The notes under the pieces: generated by a model
Database searches by the model: none
What the model saw: only the letters and a program-made list of their open reading frames with translations
What the model was told of the DNA's origin: nothing
Assembly: GCA_014898415.1 (NCBI GenBank)
Contig: RCTD01000033.1
Location: forward strand, 248,001-312,000
Direction of reading: 5' to 3'
DNA: 64,000 bases
Origin: Stromatinia cepivora
Taxonomy: Eukaryota; Ascomycota; Leotiomycetes; Helotiales; Sclerotiniaceae
Position numbers and translations under genes: made by a program
Shown here: positions 1 through 10,665 of the stretch, piece by piece
Layout: each line of letters starts with the position of its first letter
Numbering within the stretch: the stretch's first letter is position 1

Positions 1-896
1 AAAAATATCATACAACTCACTTTCCGAATTCAATGAATTAATTCATTATGTATATTTTAAAATTAACTTATATGATACAATAATGATCCTATAGTATAAT
101 TGAATAGTAAATGATTTGGATGTAATATGTAACAAAAACATAAAATGAATAAATAATTCGTTGAATTATTAATAGAATAATTAAAATAATTAAATAGGGA
201 TAGTTTCATTTTCTGTATGATAACATCAAACCAGGCCTTGTTCATTTTGCCTACATATCATATCTTTCTGTATGATTTCGAGAGTCCAGTTTTATGATAA
301 TTTCGAACTTTTCTATAATCGAATTGGCTGTAGTTGTAGGCAGAAAAATCCGCATATTATGATTTGGTGTTGGCTATGATATCTAGATAAGAAAGTACTC
401 CCGGGTAGGTTCGCTTTAGTTCACATCGTGCCTCCCTTTACTATTTCCAGTGCTCTTTCCTACCTATTTCGTTTCTTCTCCTTTCTACTTCCATTATATA
501 TCTCTCCAGATCCGGTCCTCACACGTAAACATCCAAACATCCAACATAAAACATAAAACATCAGATAATCTATATAACAAACTCTCATTCGTTAACCAAA
601 AAATAGTCTTACACTCTCGTTTTACATCACTTTCAAAATCACATTCGCACACTTTACGGTAAACTCTTAAGAATTCATGTACTGATACCAAGAAAGTCTA
701 CACGATACAGCGTTAACCCTTCGTCGAAGGCTGTCAGACGTTCTACCTCTGCCCGAGTTCAAATCGAGTCTCCGTGAACACCTTCGAGCAACCGATACAC
801 TAACATTAACGCCTTTAAGACCAACACAATCCGAACGCAGGCCAAACACTGATCCTTCGAGTCAAAATACCATCTCCTGACTACTGCAAACTTATC
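1..896. other. Non-coding left edge and leader of the first gene
   Basis: The first 250 bases are AT-rich with no convincing reading frame. From about 430 to 890 the plus strand becomes rich in C, T and A, with few ATGs. This is the usual look of a fungal promoter and 5' leader, here ahead of the gene starting at 897. Short open frames on both strands lack family features or good starts and I do not call them. Confidence 0.5.
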
Positions 897-1772
897 ATGG
901 AGTCTCATGGACGTAGCAAGTCTGATAGCTTTGCTCAAGAGTCCAAAGTCGGGTCGAGTTCGAAATCAACGATAGAGGAGGGTCGACCCGTTTCTGCATC
1001 TCAAATAACCCAAAGGTTAGATAGGGTTACCATAGACCGTGTTGAGGAAGACATAGAGAAGGAGAAATTGAGTAAACGTGAAATCAGACGCCGGAGACGT
1101 ATGAAGGTACGAGAGAGCATGATAAGTTCGCGAGGAGCATGGGATAAGGAAAGAGATAAATTGATGACATACGCGGACGATCGACTGATTCTGGAATCTC
1201 ACAGAGTTAGGCAGCAGGAGAGAAAAAAAGAGGAGTTGAAGAAAGTGGAGGAGGAATGTAGGAGTTTGGATAACTCAACAGCGGAGAGCATGAAGAAGAA
1301 AAGACAAGATTTGAAGGAGAATGAGAGTAGCTTGGTGAAGAAGATCACGACAATAAAGAGACGCAAATCGATCAAAAAAACTCTTGAGGATGAATTAAAG
1401 GCTTACAGAATCATGAAGGCAGAAAGCGTCAGACGGGTGAGGGATGCTCAAGTGGAAGTGGATAAAACAAAACTGCAGGAAGATGAAATAAAGCATGAAA
1501 TGATGCGATTATGGCAAAATGAAGCGGATAGATGGGGAGAGGAGCTTGAGATTCAAGTCCTTGAACATAAACGCCAGCACTCACCTTTTGACTTCTCAGC
1601 TGATGACATGGAGTATTTGAGAACTTCTCTAGAGAATTTCAGGACACATCGAGAATGGTGTATGAACGGCCCACGTGATGGAGAACCGTGGTTTTATACT
1701 CACTGTGGACGGCAGCTTGAGTGTGATGATTGCCAGGATGATATCGCACACGACGAATCGTTGGGGGGTTGA
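897..1772 (+). CDS. Hypothetical coiled-coil protein, 291 aa
   Basis: I do not recognise a family. The single-exon frame starts at an ATG in a usable context and encodes a highly charged protein. Residues about 55-70 form a basic patch (KREIRRRRRMK). Residues about 75-225 are almost continuous Lys/Glu/Arg-rich helix, likely coiled coil. The last 60 residues are less charged and hold four cysteines (THC, ECDDC and nearby), too loosely spaced to name a zinc motif. There is no signal peptide or membrane segment. A decayed relative lies at 9543-10273: it shares an RG-x-W-D-x-ER stretch and an EADRW-x-EEL-x-I stretch, and an identical 18-nt block follows both genes (1819-1836 and 10417-10434). Function is unknown. 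That the frame is a real gene is likely, since it is long, has an ATG and has a paralog. Confidence 0.7.
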   Translation: MESHGRSKSDSFAQESKVGSSSKSTIEEGRPVSASQITQRLDRVTIDRVEEDIEKEKLSKREIRRRRRMKVRESMISSRGAWDKERDKLMTYADDRLILESHRVRQQERKKEELKKVEEECRSLDNSTAESMKKKRQDLKENESSLVKKITTIKRRKSIKKTLEDELKAYRIMKAESVRRVRDAQVEVDKTKLQEDEIKHEMMRLWQNEADRWGEELEIQVLEHKRQHSPFDFSADDMEYLRTSLENFRTHREWCMNGPRDGEPWFYTHCGRQLECDDCQDDIAHDESLGG

Positions 1773-3389
1773 GCCTTTATGTTTAGGATGGAATCTGGAT
1801 CATGGAAGCGTGTGGATGTTTTGATGTACTCTTAATGCCTCAATAGCGTTCTCAGAAATTAACCAACAAGCGAAATATAAGCGTAACTTTCAACCGTTAA
1901 TCTGCATCCTGCAAATAACTAACTTGGAAACTTTGAAAAAAAACAAAAAACCAATATCCCTTTTAAGCCCCGTGTCTCTCACGCTCAATCCCCAACCTCG
2001 CTCCATCTGCCTAATGCGCAGTTTTCCATCTTCAATCACTGTTCTTTTTCACTACAAGCTATTACTCCCTAACATTCGTACCATTTTCGCTGGTATAAAA
2101 ATATCGAGGTATGTATGTTGGATCGGGAGGGTGATGATGTCTTCAATACGACATGCATAATGTTATAATGCCATTGATTTTCGCTAGAAATGCTCTCCAA
2201 AAAGGGGTGGCAAAGGGGTTTGAAGAGGGGTGGAATAAATTGAATAAATATGATTTTTGGGAGTTTTTTTAAATATGAAAAGTGTGCTCATTCCCATTAT
2301 GAATCTGAGCTGGAATATTAGATACACAAACTTGCGTACTTATATGTTAATTGATTGATATAAATTAATTATTGTGAGGAGGAAGAATAATTGATTATAA
2401 CGGGGATTGAGAGGATATCTTAGATATCTATTTTTGATTAGGGAGCCAGAGAGGGGCCCTGGATAGTTGTATATGATATTCAGCTCGGGTTTTGTATGAA
2501 GTTTAAGTAGATTTCAATACACTTTTTCGGTATTTTAGATCTCGGAGATGTAAATTTGAGTTAGTGATATACATTGTTCCTGGGATGGAATCTTTGCCAT
2601 TTTTAGCTCGTCTCCTAAACACATGATATGATATCGGGGCATAAAATAATAACACTATCCCTCTAAGCATAACCAAAGTAACTGTCTCCACTCCAAACGA
2701 CACTCCTTTTTATATCATCTCTCCTATTAGGAGTAATGAACTACTAATAAATACACAGAGCAGGAATTGGGGGAAGGAGGAGGAAAATGAGGGAGGGCGA
2801 TGCTCAAAGGAAAAAATTGAGAGAAAGTGGGAATATCTTCATCATTATCCATGCGCGCCTCATTTCCAGCTTTGGAGTAAGGGATTTCTGAATCTCAGAG
2901 GTGCCAGAGAGGTAAAAAGACAGTGGGTATACAGACTAGGAGCCTGATATATCGGCTTGAGGAAGGGATGAAGGTGTTTTATGTTTAATGAGTGCGTATT
3001 TTCTTGTGTACATGACATTTTGTTATTACCTGTCTGTACCTACTCCGCCCATTCATCCACCCATCCATCGATCCATGACAAAGTGTGATGACCAAAATAT
3101 CCAAATTTAGTTGTAATAGTGATGATTGAGATGATTGATCGAATATGATGTGAGCGCAGATGCAACTCCGGCCCAGATGTCTTGTTGTGCCATGAGGAAT
3201 TGTGATGTTTTCGGTAAAGGATGACAACATATTCATTTCTCATCCCCACGAGAAATTATCCATGGCAAAACCGACCAAAATCCAAGTATAAATCCCATTG
3301 ATCCAAATTCACATTCCCATTTCATAATGACGCTAAAATTCAAAGGTGTTTTCAAGTAATGACTTTATATCTCGTGTATCTTGAGTTGA
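1773..3389. other. Intergenic, no gene seen
   Basis: About 1.6 kb between the coiled-coil gene and the 3' end of TMA46. The open frames are short, overlap on opposite strands and show no family signature. A small (CCAT)n-like run lies near 3052-3076. An 18-nt block at 1819-1836 is repeated exactly at 10417-10434 downstream of the decayed paralog. Confidence 0.5.
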
Positions 3390-4530
3390 TTAGGAGGCTT
3401 CCCCCTCCTCGTTTGCTACAGGTTCGACGATCTGAGGTGCGACTTCGTTGCTACTACTTGGTGCTGCTCCGCCATACAAGTTGGCCAATCTCTCAGCTTC
3501 TTTCTTCTCGCGTAAAGCCTCGGTCTCTCGTCGCATTTTCTCCATGTTCCATGCATCACCGTTATCATCATCGCCTTCATCTTCGTCCCCGCTCGCTTCC
3601 CAATCTCCCTTCTCGAACATAGCACGGCCGGTAGCTTCCTTGGCGAGTCTAGCTTGTTCCTCACCAGCCTTCTTATCCATACGCTCTGCTTTCCACTTTG
3701 CAAAAGTCTCAGGAGTGACCGGTGTTAATGTGCCTGTAAGCTTATGTCGTTCTGACTCGAGGAAATCTTCCAATGTAAGTGTCTTGAGAGGTGATTTATC
3801 CATGAGGGCCTTTTCTGCTGCACGCTGTTCTTTGGTTTTGAGGATGAATCTGTATTATGATTAGAGAAGCGTAGATGATTAAATAAATTAATGTAACATA
3901 CCCTGATGGTAATTTATGCTGGTACATACACTTGTCTCCTCCATTCGGACAAGTCCAAAACCAACCATATTTTCCCTCTTCCACAGCATCGATAAAGAAT
4001 TTGCAAACTTTCTCTGTCGTGGTCTTTTGATTTCCCTTCTTCGATAATACAACGGAGCGCAATTTTTCTTCGTCCCAGTCATCTGAAGTCTCTTCTTTTC
4101 TCTTCTCTGCTTCTGCTTCTCGAGGATCTTGCGCAAGATCGATTTTTGTTGTTTTCCGCTCAATATTCAGATCGTGTGAGAATTTACACTTCCTACCCTT
4201 TTCACAATGGCCCTTTTTGTAAAATTGACATAGAACTGTCTTGGGGTCTACACCAAATGGGACTTTCTGGACTTGTACAGGCTTGAATAATTCAGCCGCC
4301 TCCTTCTTCGCTGCTTCTGATGCTGCCTTTTCTCTCTCTTTTTGTTCTTTCTCGGCCTGTTTTTTCTTTTCATCGGGGGTACCTCCAGCTTTATACGAAG
4401 TTTGCATGCGCTCGATTTGTTTTTGTGCCTGGGCTCCCTTCTTATTCTTCATACCGAAAGTTTTATCTGCCACGGTTACAGGTGCCTTCTTAGGCTGATC
4501 CTGCTGGCCTTTTCCTTTCTTTGGTGGCAT
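3390..4530 (-). CDS. TMA46: TMA46/DFRP1-family CCCH zinc-finger protein
   Basis: Two exons (4530-3902 and 3849-3390) joined across a 52-nt intron (3850-3901, donor GTATGT, acceptor CAG) encode 362 aa. Yeast Tma46 is about 345 aa, so the length fits. Two CCCH fingers are visible: C101-x7-C109-x5-C115-x3-H119, and a second with C176, C194, C201 and H205. The N-terminus (MPPKKGKG) and the Lys/Glu-rich linker are typical. The C-terminal part contains the DFRP-type LTLEDFLESERHKL segment and an acidic end. Known role of the family: it binds and stabilises the ribosome-associated GTPase Rbg1/DRG1 and acts with translating ribosomes in the cytoplasm. The gene is divergently arranged with OST4, and the two share about 570 bp of upstream DNA. 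Nothing appears broken. Confidence 0.93.
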
Positions 4531-5100
4531 TTTGTCGAAGTTTTGATGAAGGCTATGTGAATTGTATGGATGATTGATTTAGTCGATAATAAAATCTACC
4601 CGATAAAGGTTCAATGGAAGGGTATCGATAGGCGGAAAAGACTGTGCTTATATTTCCTTAATATGTGACAAAAGAAATATTCGTTTTTACACTGGTTGAT
4701 GAAATCAAAATCATCATAAGCAAGGACTTGATTGATTTTGGTGGGGTTAAAATTTAATGGTCACTTTAGCGAATGAGCTAGTAGGGGATTGAAGCTTTGA
4801 CTTTCGCTCCATCAAGCTGGCCTTACAGGAAAAGCAGCGAAGCTATTCCGACAAGAACCTTTTGACTTTTAGAATCAACGACCTAATAACAAATCACATT
4901 TAGGTACAATTGATGTAGATATCGAAGCTTCGTGGTATGTTACTTTACAATTTCTTGTTTGTTGATTGAAAAGAATGAAATTCTAACAGTTCTTTAAGTC
5001 TACCTAATTCATCAAGTCTTTCAAAGACCTTACGTGGCCTCCTTCAGGACTTCGAATTGATCGAATTTCAAAATTACAACCCGAGTAGCAATCATACAAG
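4531..5100. promoter_or_regulatory. Shared divergent promoter of TMA46 and OST4
   Basis: The stretch separates two divergent starts. A likely 5'-UTR intron of OST4 lies at 4935-4989, with donor GTATGT, a TTCTAACAG acceptor region and a length of 55 nt. Transcription of OST4 therefore probably starts upstream of 4930. Splice sites were inferred by eye only. Confidence 0.5.
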
Positions 5101-5277
5101 ATGATTTCTGACGATGAACTCTACCGCCTCGCGATCTTCCTTGGCTCAGCCGCAATGCTTTTAATCGTCCTTTACCACATTCTCGAAGTCAACTCCGTAG
5201 AAGAGCCCAAATCAGACAACAAAGTTAGCTCCACTTCCGCATCTCAAGAAAGCAAGGCAAACGTGGCAAACAGATGA
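5101..5277 (+). CDS. OST4: OST4, small subunit of oligosaccharyltransferase
   Basis: A 58-aa frame starts with MISDDELYRLAIFLG and continues as one membrane helix ending in LIVLYHILEV. It matches the yeast Ost4 pattern of MISD-x-x-L-x-x-LAI at the start and LIV-x-YH at the helix end. Family role: Ost4 is a single-span subunit of the oligosaccharyltransferase in the endoplasmic reticulum. It stabilises the catalytic subunit Stt3 and its association with Ost3/Ost6 for N-glycosylation of secretory proteins. The polar Ser/Lys-rich tail is longer than in yeast (yeast Ost4 is 36 aa), which seems common in filamentous fungi. The start is fixed by the conserved MISD. The gene is too small for standard size cutoffs and is easily missed. 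Confidence 0.88.
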   Translation: MISDDELYRLAIFLGSAAMLLIVLYHILEVNSVEEPKSDNKVSSTSASQESKANVANR

Positions 5278-6481
5278 TTGGAGAAGATAATTTTGGATTG
5301 ACAGGATGACGGCCTTTATTTGCCATACAGCGGAAGAGGTGTGGTCATAGAAAACTTGGGCTGGAAAAGCCAACACTGTACGACATACTTCGACAACTTG
5401 CTGGGCGTTTGTAATTTCTGGAGTTTGGAGGCGGATTGCTTGACGGATGTTGCTAGAAAGCTCTACGGAAAATATTTGGGCGCTCCTTTTCATACCAGTG
5501 TCCTTACCAGAGCCAACTTATTGAATTCACCCGATGGTTGTGCTGAGCTATGATCTTGCGCTTTGTATCATATGAATGTCGTATATGAGTTGAGGAAGGG
5601 CGTGGTGATTGGGGATTTGGTTGATTGAGCAGGATACCCACAGTTTATCCATTTGAATTGTGATTTGAGAATATCGGAAGATACCTATCTATCAGAATAG
5701 CATCGAAATCCGACATGAAACATGACCAAGTTCCGCTCTCCTCTGTATTATATTTATCATGATGTGTAATAAATACTTAGTTTCCTACCTATCTACCGTA
5801 TCCACCTATAGGTACTGCAATATTCTATTGCCCTATTATTATTAGTAGTAGTAGTAGAGTACTAATAGCAAATCAAACTCAAATTTTGGAATTCAGAGTC
5901 ATGCGAAGCTTCAAATAGAAAGAACTTGCCAGCTCACATATTGCGAATATTCTCAGCTACGGTATCTGACTAAACCTAAATAGGTTAGAGCATCATGTGT
6001 TGAAAGAAATGATGACTCAAATTTAGCTTAGTCTCAAATCTTGTCGCGAACTAACTCAGCCTCCTTCCTTCCAACTCCTTTCAAAGACCATAAAACCATT
6101 CAGGAACAAACAAATAACTTCAACAACTTTCGACATAATTCATCAACAACCCGAACTTCAACAACTTTCCATTCATATATTTACTTTCCACAAACCCTTC
6201 TAATAAATCAACCTTCATTAATTTGCGACTTCATCCAACTCCGATAATCGCAAGTACTTTTGCCAACAATACTTTCAGGCGCGTCTTCAGCCAAAACCTG
6301 ATTCCTCATAGAACGCATTACAGCGCATCAGAAATTACAGTCAGCTAGCCTCTCTCCCATCCATATCATCTTCGAAAGCGATTGATCCATCTATACTCGG
6401 TCAACACTTTCTTGTTTTATTTGAACCTAACGTTACGAGCCATATTCAGCCAAATTCTCACTTTCACACAAAAACTTTACA
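5278..6481. other. OST4 3' region and YRA1 promoter/leader
   Basis: The first 280 bases contain an open frame (5320-5553) that is most likely just OST4 3'-UTR, with no family signature. A (GTA)n/(TAG)n microsatellite lies near 5840-5857. From about 6040 to 6480 the plus strand is CT/CA-rich, typical of a highly expressed gene's leader, and leads into YRA1. Confidence 0.5.
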
Positions 6482-8269
6482 ATGTCTTCTGATAAACTTG
6501 GTCAATCTCTTGACGAGATTCTCGCAACTCAAAGAGCCGCAGGTGCAGGTCGAGGTGGTCGCGGCGGTGGTCGTCGTGGTGGTCGTCCTTCGGGTGGTCG
6601 TAACGCCACCGCAGCTCCAGTTGGAGGTGTATCAAAAAGCAAGAAGCCAGTTAAGGGTTCAGTAAAGCCTGCTCCAACTGGTCCTTCTGGTGGAAATGCC
6701 CCATCCCGTATTGTGGTCAGCAACTTGGTATGTTTGCCTTATCTTATCATCTCCCTCGAGGATCAGTTGCTAACCGTTTTTATCTCAGCCATATGATGTG
6801 ACTGAACAACAGATTAAGGTATGTTGCCGATGAGGTCTTTATGGCCTTCAGGAACTTTTATCGATCTTTTTACACGCCTCTTCTTGATCCGTCGAAGTGG
6901 TCGAGGCCCTTGTTTATATGAGGGATCTTTCCCTAATTCCCATCAAGTCTTTCTTCATACCTTTGCTCGCAAATTGCTTGATGCATTGGTAGGATTGAAG
7001 TTAGGCTCGTCAGATTGCATAAGACCAATGATTCTTTAGGTTGCCTGGCAAGCTCCTGATTTTGAACTTGGCGCAGACGAATGATGGTGTATTTTATGAC
7101 TGGCATGCCATTGCATGGCAACAATAAACGGAGACTTGTCGGAGAAAAGCATGATTGAAAGATTCAGCGAGCGCAGTGGTCGAGCAAGCACAGCACAGTA
7201 CAGCGCAGCACAGCAATCTTTTTTTTTTTCGGACCCCAATACCGAAAATTTGTGCTATCTCAATTGCGAGACATATGCACCTCTCTTATGTTCACGAATT
7301 ACGGGTTTCACGAGTTACTGGTTTTACCATTCTCTGACGAGTTACATCACAACACCTCCGGCATATAGAGAGGCATTGATTGGTACCGCAGTCGACATTA
7401 TTGACTGACCATGTTGATTCATTCATCATTCGACCCTTTAAATTGTTCGATTTCCTGGTTCAAACACGCATACTGACAACATCACTAACGCTGACCGCTC
7501 GCTCGCTGGCTGTTTCTAATGAGGGTATCGGAACGAAGATGCTTCTGAAAATTGCGAATACCTTTCTTTCTATGTGGACTGCCGACTTCGAAGAGACTTT
7601 GTGCTGCGCATCATTTTCAATTACTAATACCATGTGTTATCAACGATTAGGAATACTTTCACGAAGCAAAACTGCACACCAAGACCGTTCAATTAGTATA
7701 CGGACCAAATGGAGCTAGCCGCGGTGAGGCCAACATCACCTTCCATCGTCCAGGTGATGCTGCTGCAGCTGTATCAAAACTTAATGGTGTCAAGGTTGAC
7801 AATAGATCGTTGAGAGTAAGGTCCATTGTTCACCAGTATTATTACGCACATTTGCTCACTACGAATAGGTCCAGCTGCTTGTTGATGCCCAGGCTGCTGC
7901 TGCTTTCGAGGAGAAGGCTGCTAAGAGGCTCATGGACCGCATTTCGAGCACACCAAAACCACAACCAAAGTCCGCAGTTCCTAACAAGACAAATGGCAAG
8001 GACCAAGGATCCAAGAGAGGTGGAAAGAGAGGTTCCCGTGGCGCTACTGCTCGCCCTGCCAAGAAGACTGCCGAAGAGCTCGATTTGGAGATGGCAGATT
8101 ATTGGGAGAGTGGAAATGCCGCTGGTGGAGAGACTGGTGGTGACAACCAAGCTGCGAATGTTGCAGCTCAACCAGCTGCTAACGGAGATGCAAACATGGA
8201 TGACGAAATCTTGGTATGTACAAATGTCACTTATATGGTTTTACAAGTTTGCTAATCTATTCTCAGTAA
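6482..8269 (+). CDS. YRA1: YRA1/ALY-REF mRNA export adaptor
   Basis: Five exons (6482-6727, 6789-6818, 7651-7815, 7869-8213, 8267-8269) encode 262 aa. The N-terminus (LGQSLDEIL) is the conserved UAP56/Sub2-binding box. It is followed by an RG-rich segment (residues 21-40). An RRM spans about residues 76-150, with RNP2 IVVSNL and RNP1 SRGEANITF. A basic RGG-type segment and the C-terminal box AEELDLEMADYW complete the ALY/REF plan. The protein couples mRNP assembly by TREX to export by Mex67 in the nucleus. Two oddities stand out. Intron 2 (6819-7650) is 832 nt while the other three are 53-61 nt. The last exon contributes only the TAA stop directly after intron 4. Without removal of intron 4 the protein would gain about 14 residues before another stop. 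Confidence 0.92.
6819..7650 (+). other. Unusually long intron 2 of YRA1 (832 nt)
   Basis: The donor is GTATGT and the acceptor is GATTAG. A branch-like ACTAAT (not CTAAC) lies about 23-28 nt before the acceptor. The intron is phase 0 and interrupts the RRM between the motif ending QQIK and the motif EYFHEA. In the yeast YRA1 protein the single long intron (766 nt, from memory) sits at the equivalent position, just before EFF, also between codons. The intron contains several short frames and a poly-T stretch (7210-7219). I see no nested gene in it. Confidence 0.8.
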
Positions 8270-9542
8270 AATCGTTCTCGTCAGCCTGTAAGACTACTTA
8301 CGGGGAAGAAGCAACTATATCGAAAATACTTCCGCATCCTGCTCCAACTACCTACTTTACGCTTATGTCGATTGTATTACTGCTACTTCCTCACGCTTTT
8401 CTTTCTGCGATTTACTAGCTGGGGTTTCTTTTCTACAGTGGGGGTGGTCAGGACGTGGGGGTGGAGAGATGACAATGAGTTTCCACAAATAATGGTTTAA
8501 CGATGAGAGCGAGGGTCGCTTACCTTTTGAAATTGTATTCGAGCACTAGCATAACAGAAATGGATATTTCTTCACTCGTCCTCACTTTCATGCTTTTGCA
8601 ATTTACGTGTAATTCATTCCCATAACTTAAATCGATATAACGGTTGTGTATCTGACTACAACTTTATTATCTCCTCTCCTGTTAATGGTTTCTCGTGAGT
8701 CAATATTATCCACATATTTCGTCAAATAAGCACGTGAACCATTACAATGACGTGTTGAGGAATACATATGATAGAATCATATCTCTGTATATTAAGGTCT
8801 TTTCTACATATCAGGGTTCTTTCTCTACGACGTAGCAGCCACGCACTTTCGATACTGCGAGGGTTTTATGCTTTCTGGAACAGAGAGATGCATAACATCT
8901 CCGTCTTGAATCACCGAATGCCAAAGGCTTGAGAATATCCGATACCTGCATTAGAGTCACATGAACAGTCATTCGTCAGTTATGAATGGATCACATGGAT
9001 AAATGATACTATAACACTCTATTTCCATTATTCACTCACGAAGTGTGAGTAACATTGATCGATGTTCGTCCCGAAAATACTTGTTAAGTCATCGATCTCT
9101 GTGCATTACCTCTTGCTCAAATGATTCCCATACACCCTTTCTTTTCTTCCTTCACTCAACAATTTTTGGAGACAGAGTATTCTGATTCACATCGAAAACA
9201 TACACATACCAAACATCCTCACGTCAAGCAGTCCACACTCCTTCTCTAGCTTACTCCTATCCGTCCAACCTACGCTTAGACAATATCATCACTCGATTGT
9301 ACGATACCGTTTTAATCCAGGCCTCTTGGTCCATATTCCCGTGGACGTTAAACCTCATTTTGTAAGTAACATTCCAATGTTTTAACGCCCGTCTGTTCTT
9401 ATCATGCATGACATGGACATTGATAAAGTGTAATAGACACAAGATAAGCTCCGAGATATATCGAGAAGTAACAAGCCAACTCTATTCGAACAGTATTATT
9501 TCGAATCGAAACGTTCGCGTCAAGAATCACCCATAAGAGACC
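8270..9542. other. Intergenic, no gene seen
   Basis: YRA1 3'-UTR followed by about 1 kb with no convincing coding frame or repeat. Two short antisense frames (9257-9442, 9402-9587) overlap each other and have no recognisable features. Confidence 0.45.
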
Positions 9543-10273
9543 TTGGTACAATTCAAGGTACCGGATTCTACTCGTCATGCCATACAAGCTAGAGGGGACA
9601 TGGCAACCGGCCGATTATCAGCCCGACGAAAGCCGTTTCTTGACAACCTATCAAAAAAGAACTGCGTTGGAAAGATGGTTATCAACACAAACTCTGGAAG
9701 ACTCAGAGAGATACAGACTGGAGAAGTAAGAAGAGGATAATGAGATAAGCGAAAGAAATACCGCACGACGTGAAGAAGAGAGTATGGAAAGGGAGGCTAA
9801 GTATATGGAAGAGCAAGGCCGGGAAAACAGAATAAAAAAGCGCGAGAAAGCTCGCGAGGAGATTTGTAAGAATCGTGGCACACCATGGGACGAAGAAAGG
9901 AAGGAGTTAGATTTAGCAATATGTGCATGGAATCGCGAAGAGAAGCGTGAGGAAGAACAAGAAGGGTGGGGATGAGAAGAAGTGGAATAGATAGTTGAAG
10001 TCCGCAACACGAGCTAAATCTTCAAAGGAGATTGAGGTGGCCATGAGAACTGAGCATGAGGCTGAGGAAAGGGTTAAGCAGCAGGAGAAGTTCGAGAGAC
10101 AACTGGCGAGGATTGAGAAGTTTGAAGTATTGGTAGAGGCAGAGGCAGATCGTTGGATGGAGGAGTTGACAATAGCCGTTGGCGGAAGTAATCCGTATGT
10201 TAAAGCGAGCTCGGCCGTGATCATAGATATAAGTGCATTCCCAGGAGTTATACATATACCCTTAGACGCATAG
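9543..10273 (+). pseudogene. Decayed paralog of the 897-1772 coiled-coil gene
   Basis: Three consecutive Lys/Glu-rich open segments lie in three different frames (9543-9740, 9730-9975, 9995-10273), separated by stops and without credible introns between them. Segment two has KAREEICKNRG-x-x-W-D-x-ER, matching KVRESMISSRG-x-W-D-x-ER of the gene at 897. Segment three has EAEADRWMEEL, matching QNEADRWGEEL. The 18-nt block at 10417-10434 is identical to one downstream of the 897 gene. I infer an old duplication followed by frameshifts. A spliced functional gene is possible but would need several unusual introns. Confidence 0.6.
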
Positions 10274-10665
10274 GTTGTCTGGACTGCAGAGATGATGAAG
10301 AGATAACCAAGACTAATGGGAAGAAAGGCAAGAAATGAAGCGGAGATAAAATAATTGGAGGAACTTGCAAAATTCCCACCAACTCTTATGCTGGATAAAA
10401 TGGTGGTTATTGGTTATTTTGATGTACTCTTAATTTAACTTGAGTTTCCCTTAGATAGAGCGTGACTTCCAAATCATAACCTTCATTTTCTTCTCCTGCT
10501 ACCTGTAAACTAAACATCTATAACAATCACTGTGTCTAGCAGATGCAGCAACGTCCGTGCACTGACAGCCGGCACTAGCCTTGAGCTCACTCCAGCAGCC
10601 TTGTGTTCACCGAAAGCTATACACTCAACTCCTACAATTCGCTATGAGTGCGATTGATTGTTGAT
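10274..10665. other. Short intergenic and VPS11 leader
   Basis: About 390 bp between the decayed coiled-coil gene and the VPS11 start. It holds the exact 18-nt repeat (10417-10434) shared with 1819-1836. The rest is CA/CT-rich leader-like sequence with no frame of note. Confidence 0.45.

Noticed and set aside
720..770. tRNA-like GAGTTCAAATCGAG near 750
   Set aside because: No A box at the right distance and no stems. Chance match.
3359..3864. Plus-strand frames opposite TMA46
   Set aside because: Shadows of the TMA46 coding sequence on the other strand.
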